Source of the DNA: Kordiimonadaceae bacterium
GTDB lineage: Bacteria; Pseudomonadota; Alphaproteobacteria; Sphingomonadales; Emcibacteraceae
Assembly: GCA_024236295.1 (NCBI GenBank)
Contig: JACKKT010000012.1
Location: forward strand, 1-64,000
DNA length: 64,000 nt
Reading direction: 5' to 3'
The notes under the pieces were generated by a model that saw only the letters and a program-made list of their open reading frames with translations, ran no database searches and was not told where the DNA came from. Below, piece after piece: positions 34,479 through 44,479 of this stretch. Numbering within the stretch: the stretch's first letter is position 1; each line of letters begins with the position of its first letter. The translations under genes and the position numbers were made by a program.

Positions 34479-34883
34479 CTATCGATTTTCCACATGTCGG
34501 GCAAAGTTATTAAGAATTGCCTGCCAGCCATCACGCTGCATTTCAATGGGGTTTTGATCTTCAGGGTCAAACGTTTCACGAACGATCACGGCATTATCTG
34601 TTTCTTTAAATTCCACTGTCGCTTGCCGATCCCCAAATGAAAATTCAATCAGTTTATGGGGAATGATTTTTGTATATTCACCGGCAAAATCAAAACCAAA
34701 ACTGCCGTCCTTGGCCTCCATACGTGAACTGAAGGTCCCACCGAGGCGTAAATCAACTGTGGCTTTTGTTGTATGCCAGTCATCAGACGCGGCGTTCCAT
34801 TTGACAATATCTTCTGGGCTCGTCCAAGCACGCCATACTTCTTCAACTGGGGCTTTTACAGTCGTTTCAACAGTGATTTTCAT
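34479..34883 (-). CDS. SRPBCC (AHSA1-like) domain protein
   Basis: The 134-residue protein begins MKITVETTVKAPVEEVWRAW and ends with RDGWQAILNNFARHVE, a standard AHSA1 START-like domain. I start at the ATG ending at 34883. It lies 13 nt after the stop of the TetR gene and is probably co-transcribed with it. The ligand is unknown. It is the third SRPBCC gene within 1.8 kb. Confidence 0.9.
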   Translation of the reverse strand: MKITVETTVKAPVEEVWRAWTSPEDIVKWNAASDDWHTTKATVDLRLGGTFSSRMEAKDGSFGFDFAGEYTKIIPHKLIEFSFGDRQATVEFKETDNAVIVRETFDPEDQNPIEMQRDGWQAILNNFARHVENR

Positions 34884-34896
34884 TTTGTGATTCCTT

Positions 34897-35508
34897 TTAA
34901 TTTTTGGGTTTATTAAATAAAAGCTCAAGATATTGTCGTAAGTGCATTAGACATTCTTTGGCTAATTCTGAATCTTTCTTCGCTTTTGCAAAAATGAATG
35001 CCCCCTGCAATGTGGATTGAATAAAATACCCCAGACTTTCAATGCTCCATGGGGCATTCGGTGTATATAGGTTTCTGGCTTCTTCAATATCCTTCATCAG
35101 TGTTGCGATATGGGCGGACATGCCGCTATCGCATACCTTTCTGATATCGGGGTGGGTATCATAGGTTTCCTGCACCAGGGTTCCAAAAAGACAGGTATAT
35201 TCCCTGATTTCCCCTTCCATTATGGCGATGCGGAAATTCACATAGCCGACAAGTCGGTCCAGAGGATCTTCATATTGGTGGTAGGGGGCTTCTTCAAAAA
35301 AAACTTCTGTCATTTTACCCCATTGTGTCGCCGCCTCAAGCGCCAGCTCATCTTTGCTCTTAAAATGGTGAAAGAAACTGCCTTTTGTAACACCGGCTTC
35401 CTGACAGATATCATCAACTGTTGTCGCCGTATATCCTTTGGCGCGGATGATATTTTGAGCTGCACTGAGCAATTTTGTTTTGGATTGATGTTGCGTTTGT
35501 GTTGTCAT
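34897..35508 (-). CDS. TetR-family transcriptional regulator
   Basis: The 203-residue protein has the TetR HTH: KLLSAAQNIIRAKGYTATTVDDICQEAGVTKGSFFHHFKSKDELAL is the characteristic helix pattern, followed by a ligand-binding domain. It is likely a repressor of its own operon with the SRPBCC gene. Two CATACC/GGTATG palindromes lie 23-61 nt upstream. I start at the ATG ending at 35508; an in-frame start 10 codons earlier would fall inside the operator region. Confidence 0.92.
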   Translation of the reverse strand: MTTQTQHQSKTKLLSAAQNIIRAKGYTATTVDDICQEAGVTKGSFFHHFKSKDELALEAATQWGKMTEVFFEEAPYHQYEDPLDRLVGYVNFRIAIMEGEIREYTCLFGTLVQETYDTHPDIRKVCDSGMSAHIATLMKDIEEARNLYTPNAPWSIESLGYFIQSTLQGAFIFAKAKKDSELAKECLMHLRQYLELLFNKPKN

Positions 35509-35530
35509 TTTTATTCCAGAATTTCTTTTA

Positions 35531-35569
35531 CATACCAATTGGTATGTTACATACCAACTAAACGGTATG
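35531..35569 (-). promoter_or_regulatory. TetR-type operators (CATACC/GGTATG palindromes)
   Basis: A perfect 16-bp palindrome CATACCAATTGGTATG lies at 35531-35546. A second pair, CATACC-N8-GGTATG, lies at 35550-35569. They are directly upstream of the TetR gene, so they are probably its autoregulatory sites. Confidence 0.8.
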
Positions 35570-35683
35570 GAGTCAATAATGAAATTTCTTTTTAAATTTT
35601 AAAACAATTTTTGTCCTGCCATAAAATTCACATAAACAGTGATTAAAGATTCAAAAGTTGGCCCAAAGTTTGACCAGTAAAAA

Positions 35684-36487
35684 ATGAATTTTTGGGTTCT
35701 CTTTAATAATGACAATCAAATGAGAATGAATTTGACAGACGAAAATAGGCAGAATGAAATGAGAAAGACTGGCGGCAGAGGTGCTTTCCTTATTGTTGGA
35801 TTAATAATCGCCTTAGGTATTGCCGGGGCCGGTTGGTTTGTTAAGGAAGGGCTTATGACCTTTCGCAAGGAAGATCGAGTTGTCAGTATGAAGGGGCTGG
35901 CCGAGCGTGATGTGGAAGCTGATCTGGCGATCTGGTCGCTTAGTCACAGCGGCACTTCAAATGATCTGGCAGCACTTCAAAGATCAATAGAAGATCATCA
36001 GAATATTATTCTCGCCTATCTTAAAAATGCCGGGTTTAATGTTGATGAGATCAGCATCCAGCCATTACAGGCTCAGGATCTGCTGGCACAGGCTTATCGT
36101 CCGGACGGGGTTGAACGGGGCCGTTATATCATCACCCAGATGATAACGGTGAGGACACCAGATATGAATAAAATGGACGGCGCTCTAAGCGGTTTGGGTC
36201 AGTTGATCAGTAAGGGTGTCAGCCTGACCAATTCCATGCAGCCAAGCTATATGTTCACCCGTCTAAATGATATAAAACCGGAAATGTTAGCGGAAGCCGT
36301 GCGAAATGCCCGTGAAAGTGCGGAACAGTTTGCAACTGTTTCCGGGCAGAATATTGGCCGGATAAAATCAGCGCGTCAGGGTGTGTTCCAGATTTTACCC
36401 CGTGACCCGGTAAATTTCGCCTCCGAACAAAACCAGCGCTATAAAAAAGTCCGGGTTGTTTCCACCATCGATTTTTTCTTTGAATAG
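35684..36487 (+). CDS. SIMPL (DUF541) domain protein
   Basis: The 267-residue protein has one N-terminal membrane anchor (GAFLIVGLIIALGIAGAGWF) and then a SIMPL domain: VSMKGLAERDVEADLAIWSLS, ISIQPLQAQDLL, ARESAEQFATVSGQNIGRI and KKVRVVSTIDFFF at the end. It should sit in the periplasm, tethered to the inner membrane. SIMPL proteins form oligomers and are linked to stress tolerance; the role here is unknown. The start is uncertain, with in-frame ATGs at 35726 and 35759 also possible. Confidence 0.85.
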   Translation: MNFWVLFNNDNQMRMNLTDENRQNEMRKTGGRGAFLIVGLIIALGIAGAGWFVKEGLMTFRKEDRVVSMKGLAERDVEADLAIWSLSHSGTSNDLAALQRSIEDHQNIILAYLKNAGFNVDEISIQPLQAQDLLAQAYRPDGVERGRYIITQMITVRTPDMNKMDGALSGLGQLISKGVSLTNSMQPSYMFTRLNDIKPEMLAEAVRNARESAEQFATVSGQNIGRIKSARQGVFQILPRDPVNFASEQNQRYKKVRVVSTIDFFFE

Positions 36488-36499
36488 AGTTGAATTAAT

Positions 36500-37222
36500 T
36501 TATTGCTCTAATTCTTTTTGATGGGCCTTAACCAGTTCGGCCATGCTGGTAAACCGAAAATCGCATTTGGGCAATTCATCAGGACTTGCAGTAGCGCCAA
36601 AGCCGCCTTCCAGATGGCGGCGGTGGATATGACAGTTGGCAAGGCCCAGTTTATTGGCCGTGACATGATCATGAAAAAGGCTTTCTGCTGTGTGTAAAAC
36701 ATCCCCTTTGGCAACGCCGATTGTTTTCAGATTTTCAAGCATATAGTCAAAATTACTTTGATCAGGTTTATAGGAGCCGATGTCTTCAGCAGTATAGATA
36801 GCATCAAAATCCACCTGAAGTTTTTGATTGCTATGCTGGAAGCTTTCATTATCAACATTGCTAAGAATGACCAGTTTATAATATTTTTTCAGATACTGTA
36901 ACGCGCCGGGCGTATCGGCAAACGCAGGCCAGTTTTTTATGGATTGTCCGTATGTCTGGCATTCTTCCCAGCTCACGGGGACACCCCATTGCTCAGCAAG
37001 GCGTTTATAAACAGTGGCAAGGATTTCATTATAGCGACGCCCGGGTGTGTACTTTTGCTGGGCCTGCTCAAGTTTCCCGTGGGCGGCCAGAATTTCATCA
37101 CGGCTTAAATCCCTGTCAGCTTTATTGGTTAATGGTCTTAGCGCTTCAATCATGCCGCTTTCCCAGTCAATTAAAGTGCCGTAGCAATCAAATGTCAGGG
37201 CTTTGAAATCGGTTAACTTCAT
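36500..37222 (-). CDS. Haloacid dehalogenase type II (HAD superfamily hydrolase)
   Basis: The 240-residue HAD enzyme has motif I FDCYGTLIDWESGM with the nucleophile Asp, motif II ILSNVD, a lysine in SYKPDQSNF and motif IV LHTAESLFHDH. These are typical of (S)-2-haloacid dehalogenase type II proteins. Members of this group often act on other substrates, so dehalogenation is not certain. It stands alone, convergent with the SIMPL gene. Confidence 0.88.
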   Translation of the reverse strand: MKLTDFKALTFDCYGTLIDWESGMIEALRPLTNKADRDLSRDEILAAHGKLEQAQQKYTPGRRYNEILATVYKRLAEQWGVPVSWEECQTYGQSIKNWPAFADTPGALQYLKKYYKLVILSNVDNESFQHSNQKLQVDFDAIYTAEDIGSYKPDQSNFDYMLENLKTIGVAKGDVLHTAESLFHDHVTANKLGLANCHIHRRHLEGGFGATASPDELPKCDFRFTSMAELVKAHQKELEQ

Positions 37223-37374
37223 TTTTGCATATCCTTTTTTTATTCCCGTTTCAGCTAATTTATTCTTGTACTATTTGAAGGTTATACCATAATTTTTGTG
37301 CCTCGTATGTAAACTACAGAATCTTGTAATTAAATCGAGTTTGAATTAGTTTAAATTGTATAAAAGGGGGAATA

Positions 37375-39927
37375 ATGATGAACTTTCTAAAAAAGAATTG
37401 CTTTAAGATATTAAATTGCATTTTCTTTTCTTTTATAATTGCAATTTTAGCCTTAAAACTTATTAGCTTAGTGATCCCAGATAATTTCAATTTGTTGGAC
37501 TGGCAAGTTTATATTTGGGGTTTAGCTATATTATTATTGCCAATTACATTTCCGATACTTAAGAAATATATTCGCACTTATATAAAGTCATTATCAATAT
37601 CTAATACTATTTCCACTTATTCAGAATTGTTTTGGGTTTCTCAAATATGGATTTTGTTAATCGTATTTTATGTTCATGGAAAATATCCATTTTTTCAGAT
37701 TTTACAAAATAATTCCAATCTGATTATTGATGACAGAATCTGTATTTTAGTAACAATTAATTTTGTAAGCTTATTAAATTTATCTTTAGCTATTATTTTT
37801 TCGATTAAAAATAAAGCGAGCATAATCAAACAAAAAAGTGAACTTGTAGATTTATATGGTCGCGAACCATATGTATATAGGCTATCTCAGCTAATTATTA
37901 ATCATTTTAATGGAGAAGAGATTATCTCCTCATCTTCCACAAATGAAGCATCTCCAACAATTTGGATAAATGCAAAGTGGGGCCAAGGGAAAACATTTGT
38001 ACTGAAGTTGTTAAAGAATGAATTATTAAGAAATAATTATAGCTTGATTGTTGTAGAATTTCAGCCAACGGATTACATAATTAATGAAAATACAATTGAA
38101 AAAATAGTACAATCTTTTTATCAGGAGGTTATTAATCGTATATCTGAAGATTATTTTGTTCCTGAACTTTCAAATCAATTAAGAAGATATTCAAAAATTG
38201 TCACCCAAAAAGCTCAAGAGTCTTTTTTAGGCTTTTCTCCTTTTGTTGTGTTTGAGGAACCCGAAAATATAAAATTTAAAATATCGGCTCTATTGAAGAA
38301 ATATAATATTAATCTTGTGCTAGTTTATGACGATATTGACCGTTTAATGTCTATAGAAATTCTTTTATTTTTGAAGTTGGTACGTATTACAAATAATTTT
38401 GAAAATACTATATCTATAATAAGTGCAAGCCTTTCTGAAGTGACTAATTGTTTAAAAGAAAACTTTGAGTTTGAAGATACTGAATTATATGTAAATAAAT
38501 TCTACGATATCCTTTCTGAAGTGCCGCCTATACCATCTGACAATTTATTTGATAAATTGGCTCTTGAACTTAAGGGTGTATATGGTGAAGAAAAAAACGC
38601 ATATCGTGAACTTGTGGAAATTTTTGGAAATGCAAATTATTTAGGGGAAATACATCATGGGTGTATTAACAACATTAGGAAACAAGAACAAGTAGCCACA
38701 GAATTAAAGCGTTTTATTGCTTATAAGGATGATTTGTGTTGGAGTGACGCAATCAGAATTTCAGTTATAAAATTATTTAACGGTGGAGAAGTATATAATC
38801 TTTTAAAAGAGTCAAAAAATGAAGTTTGCGGTGAGTCATCAATTAACTCGGGAAACTCTAATCAACAAGACACATTTTTCTATAAATTAGATCAAATTTT
38901 AAAAAATTCAGAAGAAAACAGAGATACAAATACAATTAAAATATTTCTCTGTTATATGTTTCCAAAAATTCAACAGCATTATGAAGGTCATAGTTTCACA
39001 AATAGAAGACAATTTGCCATATATGATGCAGACTATTTTGAACGCTATTTTTATGAATTTTGGCTAAATGATTGGTTGCAAATTGGGGATATAAATGAAA
39101 TTAAACGTCAGTTAGAAATTAGTGAAATTGATTTTAAAAGGTTTACAAAGAAAGAACTTTCTTGGGCATTTAGAATGTTTTCAAGAGAAAAGGATCAATA
39201 TAACCTTTCAAATGAGCAGAAGAAAAATCTTTCAATTTGGCTAATTGGCCAAAAATTGAAAGGTATCGAATATGTAAACGGTTTTTTTACAGCAGAAGCG
39301 AGCGATTATATTACTTATGATTCAGAATGTGACAAGGCAGTATTAAAGACTTTTTTTGAATACGGGAAACTTCCTTCAGATACTCTATTTTTTGATGGAT
39401 TTAATTATGTTAATAAAATTTATTGGCATATAATTAGAGATCTTCCTAGGTATACTTATGAAGAAAATTATCTAAAAGAGTTAACATCAATAGCTCTAAA
39501 AGAACTAATTAAAAAAATAAATAACAAGTCTGAAAATATTTTATTCTTGCGGGACAATCTTGATGACAGTGTAACATACTTTGGATTTTATCGTAACGTA
39601 AGTAAACGTTTTGACGAAGAATGTTTTGGGGGTAAATTTAAGATAGAACACCTAGTTGCTGATGCCTGTGAAGCTGAGATAAAAGAAAATATAGACTCAT
39701 TTATTGTATGGACTCTTTCTTACAGAGAGAACCCCACTATTAATGGAAAAATTGATTGGGAAAGCGAAAGTCCTTTCTTCAATGATTTTAGGAAGGACAC
39801 ACCAGTAAATAAAATCATTGAAATGTCCAAAGAATATCTTGAGAAAAACAACTTATCAGAAAAATACAAAAAGTATTTACATGATATTGTTAAAATTTTA
39901 GAAGCAGAAGCAGTTAAGTCAAAGTGA
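37375..39927 (+). CDS. KAP-family P-loop NTPase, membrane-anchored
   Basis: The 850-residue protein has about four membrane spans in the first 145 residues. A KAP-type NTPase follows: Walker A WGQGKT at 202-207 and Walker B LVLVYDDIDRL near 313-322. The rest (about 330-850) is helical with no motif I recognise. KAP NTPases are transmembrane P-loop proteins found in animals and bacteria; bacterial members often occur in defence or mobile regions. The gene is strikingly AT-rich with A/T-ending codons, unlike flanking genes, suggesting recent transfer. The start at 37375 has GGGGG about 6 nt upstream, with a second ATG immediately after. It is a single gene with no partner evident. Confidence 0.85.
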   Translation: MMNFLKKNCFKILNCIFFSFIIAILALKLISLVIPDNFNLLDWQVYIWGLAILLLPITFPILKKYIRTYIKSLSISNTISTYSELFWVSQIWILLIVFYVHGKYPFFQILQNNSNLIIDDRICILVTINFVSLLNLSLAIIFSIKNKASIIKQKSELVDLYGREPYVYRLSQLIINHFNGEEIISSSSTNEASPTIWINAKWGQGKTFVLKLLKNELLRNNYSLIVVEFQPTDYIINENTIEKIVQSFYQEVINRISEDYFVPELSNQLRRYSKIVTQKAQESFLGFSPFVVFEEPENIKFKISALLKKYNINLVLVYDDIDRLMSIEILLFLKLVRITNNFENTISIISASLSEVTNCLKENFEFEDTELYVNKFYDILSEVPPIPSDNLFDKLALELKGVYGEEKNAYRELVEIFGNANYLGEIHHGCINNIRKQEQVATELKRFIAYKDDLCWSDAIRISVIKLFNGGEVYNLLKESKNEVCGESSINSGNSNQQDTFFYKLDQILKNSEENRDTNTIKIFLCYMFPKIQQHYEGHSFTNRRQFAIYDADYFERYFYEFWLNDWLQIGDINEIKRQLEISEIDFKRFTKKELSWAFRMFSREKDQYNLSNEQKKNLSIWLIGQKLKGIEYVNGFFTAEASDYITYDSECDKAVLKTFFEYGKLPSDTLFFDGFNYVNKIYWHIIRDLPRYTYEENYLKELTSIALKELIKKINNKSENILFLRDNLDDSVTYFGFYRNVSKRFDEECFGGKFKIEHLVADACEAEIKENIDSFIVWTLSYRENPTINGKIDWESESPFFNDFRKDTPVNKIIEMSKEYLEKNNLSEKYKKYLHDIVKILEAEAVKSK

Positions 39928-40117
39928 TTTTATTTTTTCTTACAACAATCAAAGTCTCAAAGTTTTTCTGTGATTTATAGAATATCGAAATTCTTACTGA
40001 CCTTGAAATACCCATTAATTTAAATTTTTAACTGTTTTAAATAGTCGGCAAGTTAAGTTGCTTGTGCAGACAATTTGTGGCACATCATGGAAAATTGATT
40101 AGGCAATTGGATACTAC

Positions 40118-42304
40118 ATGGAAATTACAGTAAATTTTTTGGAAAATCTAAGACTTGAAGCAAAGTTTGATGATTATACGGTCGTGACCGATCAGCCCAT
40201 TCGCTATAAGGGTGATGGTTCGGCCCCCAGCCCGTTTGATTATTTTCTGGCGTCTTCGGCATTATGCGCCGCTTATTTTGTAAGGGTTTATTGTCTTGCC
40301 CGTAAAATTCCGACCGATGGGATCAGGCTTTCCCAGAATAATATTGTTGATCCGGAAAACCGTTATAACCAGATTTTCCAGATTGATGTTGAACTGCCGG
40401 ATCATATTTCTGACCGTGATAGGGAAGGTATATTAAGATCGATTGACCGCTGCACGGTTAAAAAAGTGATTCAACAGAACCCGGAATTTAAAATTGATGT
40501 GGTTGAAAACCTTGAAAAGGATACGTCATTATTGGATTTTGGGGCAATGGCAATCAGGCAGCGTACCATGATCCCGGGGAAGGATTTGCCGCTTGAGCAG
40601 ACCATTTCCGATATGACAGGGATTCTCGCCGATCTTGGTATTAAAATTGAAATTGCCTCCTGGCGAAATATTGTCCCCAATGTCTGGTCACTTCATATTC
40701 GTGATGCGGCATCGCCCATGTGTTTTACCAATGGCAAGGGTGCGACAAAGGAAAGTGCACTTTGCTCTGCCCTTGGTGAATATATTGAGCGGGCAAGCTG
40801 TAACTTTTTTTATAATGACCAGTATTTTGGAGAGGAAATTGGTAGAAGCGAATTTGTCCATTATCCCAATGAAAAATGGTTTAAACCAGGGCCGGATGAC
40901 AGTCTGCCTAAAGGACTTCTGGATGATACTCTTCTGGAATTTTATGATCCGGATCATGAACTTCTGGCATCACATCTGATTGATACCAATTCAGGTGATA
41001 AAGAGAGAGGCATCTGTGCGCTTCCCTTTATCCGACAATCAGATCATAAAACCATTTATTTTCCATCCAACCTGATTGAAAATTTATATGTCAGCAATGG
41101 TATGAGTGCAGGAAATAATATTTTTGAAGCCGAGGTTCAGTGCCTATCCGAAATATTTGAGCGTGCCGTCAAGAAGCAGATTATTGAAGAAGAAATAATC
41201 CTGCCGGATGTGCCGAAAGAAGTTCTTCAAAAATATCCTCAAATTATGAAAGGCATAGACGAGTTGGAGGCAAAAGGATTTCCCATTCTGGTCAAGGACG
41301 CGTCTTTGGGCGGGCAGTTTCCGGTGATGAGTGTGACATTGATGAACCCGCGGACAGGCGGGGTTTTTGCGTCCTTTGGTGCCCATCCGAATTTTGAAGT
41401 GGCGCTTGAACGTTCCCTTACCGAGCTTTTACAAGGCAGAAGTTTTGAAGGGTTAAATGATATGCCGCCACCGACATTTAATAGTCTGGCGCTTTCGGAG
41501 CCAAATAACTTTGTTGAGCATTTTATTGATTCAACCGGCCTCATATCCTGGAAATTTTTTAGTGAGAAGGCGGATTACGAATTCTGCGAATGGGATTTTT
41601 CAGGTACATCAGAGCAGGAAAGAGAGAGGCTGATGAATATTCTGCATGATCTGGGCAAGGACGTCTATATTGCCCATTATCAGGATTTCGGGGCAACCGC
41701 CTGCCGCATACTTGTGCCGGACTATTCCGAAATTTACCCGGTTGAGGATCTGATCTGGGATAATAGTAACCGGGCCTTACATTTCAGGGCCGATATCTTG
41801 AGTATTCACGCGCTGGATGATGATGAGCTTGCCCAGTTGCTTGAGCGGCTTGAGGAAAGCGAACTCGATAACCGGATGCTTATTTCCGATCTGATCGGTA
41901 TTGTGTTTGATGAAACGACCGTCTGGGGCAAGCTTGATATCGGGGAGCTTAAAATACTGATCAACCTTGCGCTTGGTCAGATAGAAGATGCCAAAGACCT
42001 GATCTTTGACTTTCTCAACTTTAATGATAATACCGTTTCACGAATTCTGTTTTATCAGGCGGTCAATGCCGTAATTGATATCTGGCTGGATGATGAGCTG
42101 GATATTGATGATTATCTTAAAAATTTGAACAGAATGTATGGTGATGAGACCATGGAAAATGTAATAGGTTCCGTCCGTGGCGATGTTCGCTTTTATGGCC
42201 TGAGCAAAACAAGCATTAAACTTGAAGGGCTTGATAAACATTTAAAGCTTATCGAAAGTTATAAAAAACTACATGGGGCAAGAAAAATTGCGGCGAGCCG
42301 TTAA
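40118..42304 (+). CDS. OsmC domain / YcaO domain fusion protein
   Basis: The 728-residue protein has an OsmC-like N-terminus (about 1-135; VVTDQPIRYKGDGSAPSPFDYFLASSALCAAY, then DRCTVKKVI with the second redox Cys). A YcaO domain follows at about 140-560 (FTNGKGATKESALCSALGEYIERAS, the ATP-binding pattern) and an acidic helical tail. YcaO proteins use ATP to activate amide backbones, as in azole or thioamide formation or methylthiolation of ribosomal protein S12; the OsmC fusion family has no settled function. No precursor peptide or dehydrogenase gene is nearby. Confidence 0.92.
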   Translation: MEITVNFLENLRLEAKFDDYTVVTDQPIRYKGDGSAPSPFDYFLASSALCAAYFVRVYCLARKIPTDGIRLSQNNIVDPENRYNQIFQIDVELPDHISDRDREGILRSIDRCTVKKVIQQNPEFKIDVVENLEKDTSLLDFGAMAIRQRTMIPGKDLPLEQTISDMTGILADLGIKIEIASWRNIVPNVWSLHIRDAASPMCFTNGKGATKESALCSALGEYIERASCNFFYNDQYFGEEIGRSEFVHYPNEKWFKPGPDDSLPKGLLDDTLLEFYDPDHELLASHLIDTNSGDKERGICALPFIRQSDHKTIYFPSNLIENLYVSNGMSAGNNIFEAEVQCLSEIFERAVKKQIIEEEIILPDVPKEVLQKYPQIMKGIDELEAKGFPILVKDASLGGQFPVMSVTLMNPRTGGVFASFGAHPNFEVALERSLTELLQGRSFEGLNDMPPPTFNSLALSEPNNFVEHFIDSTGLISWKFFSEKADYEFCEWDFSGTSEQERERLMNILHDLGKDVYIAHYQDFGATACRILVPDYSEIYPVEDLIWDNSNRALHFRADILSIHALDDDELAQLLERLEESELDNRMLISDLIGIVFDETTVWGKLDIGELKILINLALGQIEDAKDLIFDFLNFNDNTVSRILFYQAVNAVIDIWLDDELDIDDYLKNLNRMYGDETMENVIGSVRGDVRFYGLSKTSIKLEGLDKHLKLIESYKKLHGARKIAASR

Positions 42305-42326
42305 CCAATATTAGCAGACTGTTTTA

Positions 42327-42833
42327 TCATGGCATCGGCATGATAGCGGTAATGATATGGTCCATATTTTCTCCATCTTCCGCAAGCGGCAAATCAATCC
42401 AGATCATATTGCGCATACTGCCGTCGGAATTGGGGCAAAGACCGGTATTAATACCGTAATGCCCGTCATAAAGATGTTGCAGGCATTCGTGATATTTTTT
42501 CATATAGGGTTTTCCTGCTTTTCCCATTTCTTCAATTTGCTGTTTCATGGTTTTTTTGCCCCAATACTGCTGGTATTTTTCACCAAGTATCAGATTTTTT
42601 TTCTGAGCCTCAGGCGTAAGCCCCATATAGGTTAGTTTGATATTACTATGCCAGCCTTTCATATGTTCAAATTTCATATCTTGTCGGGATGGCAGCCTGT
42701 TATTGCCTCTGCATTTATTCCATATGTCATAAAAACCTTTGATTGGTTTTGCATAAGCTGGGGGCAAATTATCAAATGGATAATAATTTACTGTTATTTT
42801 TCGGTCATTTAGTTCAAAATTTACTTTAATCAT
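42327..42833 (-). CDS. PAS-domain-like protein
   Basis: The 168-residue protein contains FYDIWNKCRGNNRLPSRQDM, a pattern seen in PAS_5-type domains of alphaproteobacteria, then HSNIKLTYMGLTPEA and MRNMIWIDLPL. There are no membrane or enzymatic motifs. It is probably a small cytoplasmic sensor protein. It is convergent with the OsmC-YcaO gene, and the function is unknown. Confidence 0.6.
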   Translation of the reverse strand: MIKVNFELNDRKITVNYYPFDNLPPAYAKPIKGFYDIWNKCRGNNRLPSRQDMKFEHMKGWHSNIKLTYMGLTPEAQKKNLILGEKYQQYWGKKTMKQQIEEMGKAGKPYMKKYHECLQHLYDGHYGINTGLCPNSDGSMRNMIWIDLPLAEDGENMDHIITAIMPMP

Positions 42834-42892
42834 GATATTATCCCCTGTTATTTTTCAGAAATCATGATGATGGTTTATTTTAATTTTCATTT

Positions 42893-44236
42893 TTATTGTT
42901 GAGCATTTGGGTTTGGAAAAGAAATAAGATCCGATGTGATTTTCCCATCCTGAAGTTCAATGGTCGTAACGGCATAAAAATTTCCGTCTGCCCCATATGC
43001 CAGTGAGTTGATATGAACGGGTTCGCTTCCGTCTTCAAAGGTAATTTCTCCAAGATCAGAATATTTGCGGTCTTTCAAATCATATGAAATCAGATGATGA
43101 TTTTTCAGGCTTAGCTTATTTGCCGCTTCCGGTCCGAACTGTTTAAATTCTTCTTCACTGGGATATGCATGGGAAATATGGTAAAGTGTATGATTATTTT
43201 CACCGAATGTAAGACCTAAACTCCCGCCATACCCGGTAGCCCCTGCTCTTTTTGTACTCGGCGAAGCCAGTCTGTCCAGAATTTCAGCTTTTCCTGTTTT
43301 AGGGTCAATGCGAAACAGATATTCGGATTCCAGATGGACCCCATATATCATTTTGTCATAATCAGACCAGATAGACTGCCGCCATTGATACCCCATTGAC
43401 CTATGGACATCCAGGTGTCCGAAATAATCTTTCACCAGATTATCGGATGTCACTTTTTCAACTTCATCTTTTTCTATAACATACCGGTAAATTTCACCTA
43501 ATGGATTGGCGAAATACACATCTCCTGTTGTTTCGTCTACCGAAAGTGAACGGCTTAAAACAAAATAACGATCTCCGTTTCCCTCTTCGCCATCAGCAAA
43601 AAATTTGCCGAGTGTTTTTAAATTCCTGCTTTCCACATCATACCGATATACCTCTCCGGATGGCCAGATGATGCCGTATAGTCTGCCACGGGTTCTATCC
43701 ATGGTCTGGGCCAGCACGCCCCCCTTTGTTTTTGAGGCGACCCCAAGATCTTCAAATTTACCGCTGGTCATATCGTAAGACACGATATGTCCGCCAGGAT
43801 AAGGCTTATATCCTTCCGGCGGAATGCCAAGAATTTCCTTGCCATCGACATGAGTATAAAAATCAATATGAGTTGCAAAATATAGTTTGCCTTTATACTC
43901 ATAATAATTCACGTGGCTTTTGCCCTGGGGAATTGATTTTTGTCCCTTTTCGCCAACAATTTCCGTTAGGTCGGCAAGGTGAGTGATTTTATCGCTATTC
44001 GGGTTATAGGAATACATCTGGGCACCGGTATCAAGATCGCCGGAGCAAAGTACATAATAAATTAGCCCATTACTGGCCGATGAAATACCGTTATAATTTC
44101 CTTTGGCAAGAGGAAAGTTTGAATAATAACGTTTGGCAATTATTTTTTTATCAGCAGCAAAAGTATAAAGCGGTAACGATAAAACAGTCAGTATTGTTGA
44201 AATTATTAATAAATTCTTTTTTGAAAACTTGAACAT
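42893..44236 (-). CDS. Secreted beta-propeller-like protein
   Basis: The 447-residue protein has a Sec signal peptide (about 1-28, LSLPLYTFAADK). Repeating blade-like units of about 50 residues follow (GGHIVSYDMTSGKFEDLG, GEVYRYDVESRNLKTLG, GEIYRYVIEKDEVEK, EYLFRIDPKTGKAEIL, HHLISYDLKDRKYSDLG). This suggests a beta-propeller, periplasmic or extracellular. I see no catalytic motif. It is divergent from the Nramp-like transporter operon across a 243-bp gap, so it may share regulation with the sugar genes and bind or process a saccharide. Confidence 0.7.
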   Translation of the reverse strand: MFKFSKKNLLIISTILTVLSLPLYTFAADKKIIAKRYYSNFPLAKGNYNGISSASNGLIYYVLCSGDLDTGAQMYSYNPNSDKITHLADLTEIVGEKGQKSIPQGKSHVNYYEYKGKLYFATHIDFYTHVDGKEILGIPPEGYKPYPGGHIVSYDMTSGKFEDLGVASKTKGGVLAQTMDRTRGRLYGIIWPSGEVYRYDVESRNLKTLGKFFADGEEGNGDRYFVLSRSLSVDETTGDVYFANPLGEIYRYVIEKDEVEKVTSDNLVKDYFGHLDVHRSMGYQWRQSIWSDYDKMIYGVHLESEYLFRIDPKTGKAEILDRLASPSTKRAGATGYGGSLGLTFGENNHTLYHISHAYPSEEEFKQFGPEAANKLSLKNHHLISYDLKDRKYSDLGEITFEDGSEPVHINSLAYGADGNFYAVTTIELQDGKITSDLISFPNPNAQQ

Positions 44237-44479
44237 GAATTCCCCTTTTCGGTCGGACGATTTTCCGTCACTGATTGATTAAAGCTATCATAACATTTTA
44301 TGAGTTAAAAATCATCGTGTTTTTCATTGCCGATTGTATGGTTCAACTTCATCCATCTTTTTATTGAACAGATTTTTTATGAATTAGATATTGTTGAAAG
44401 CAGTTTAAAATGATTATAAATCTATTGGAGGAAAAATAGGGAAGCAGCTTTTGGGGGAGAAGCTGAAATATAGGGTCAT

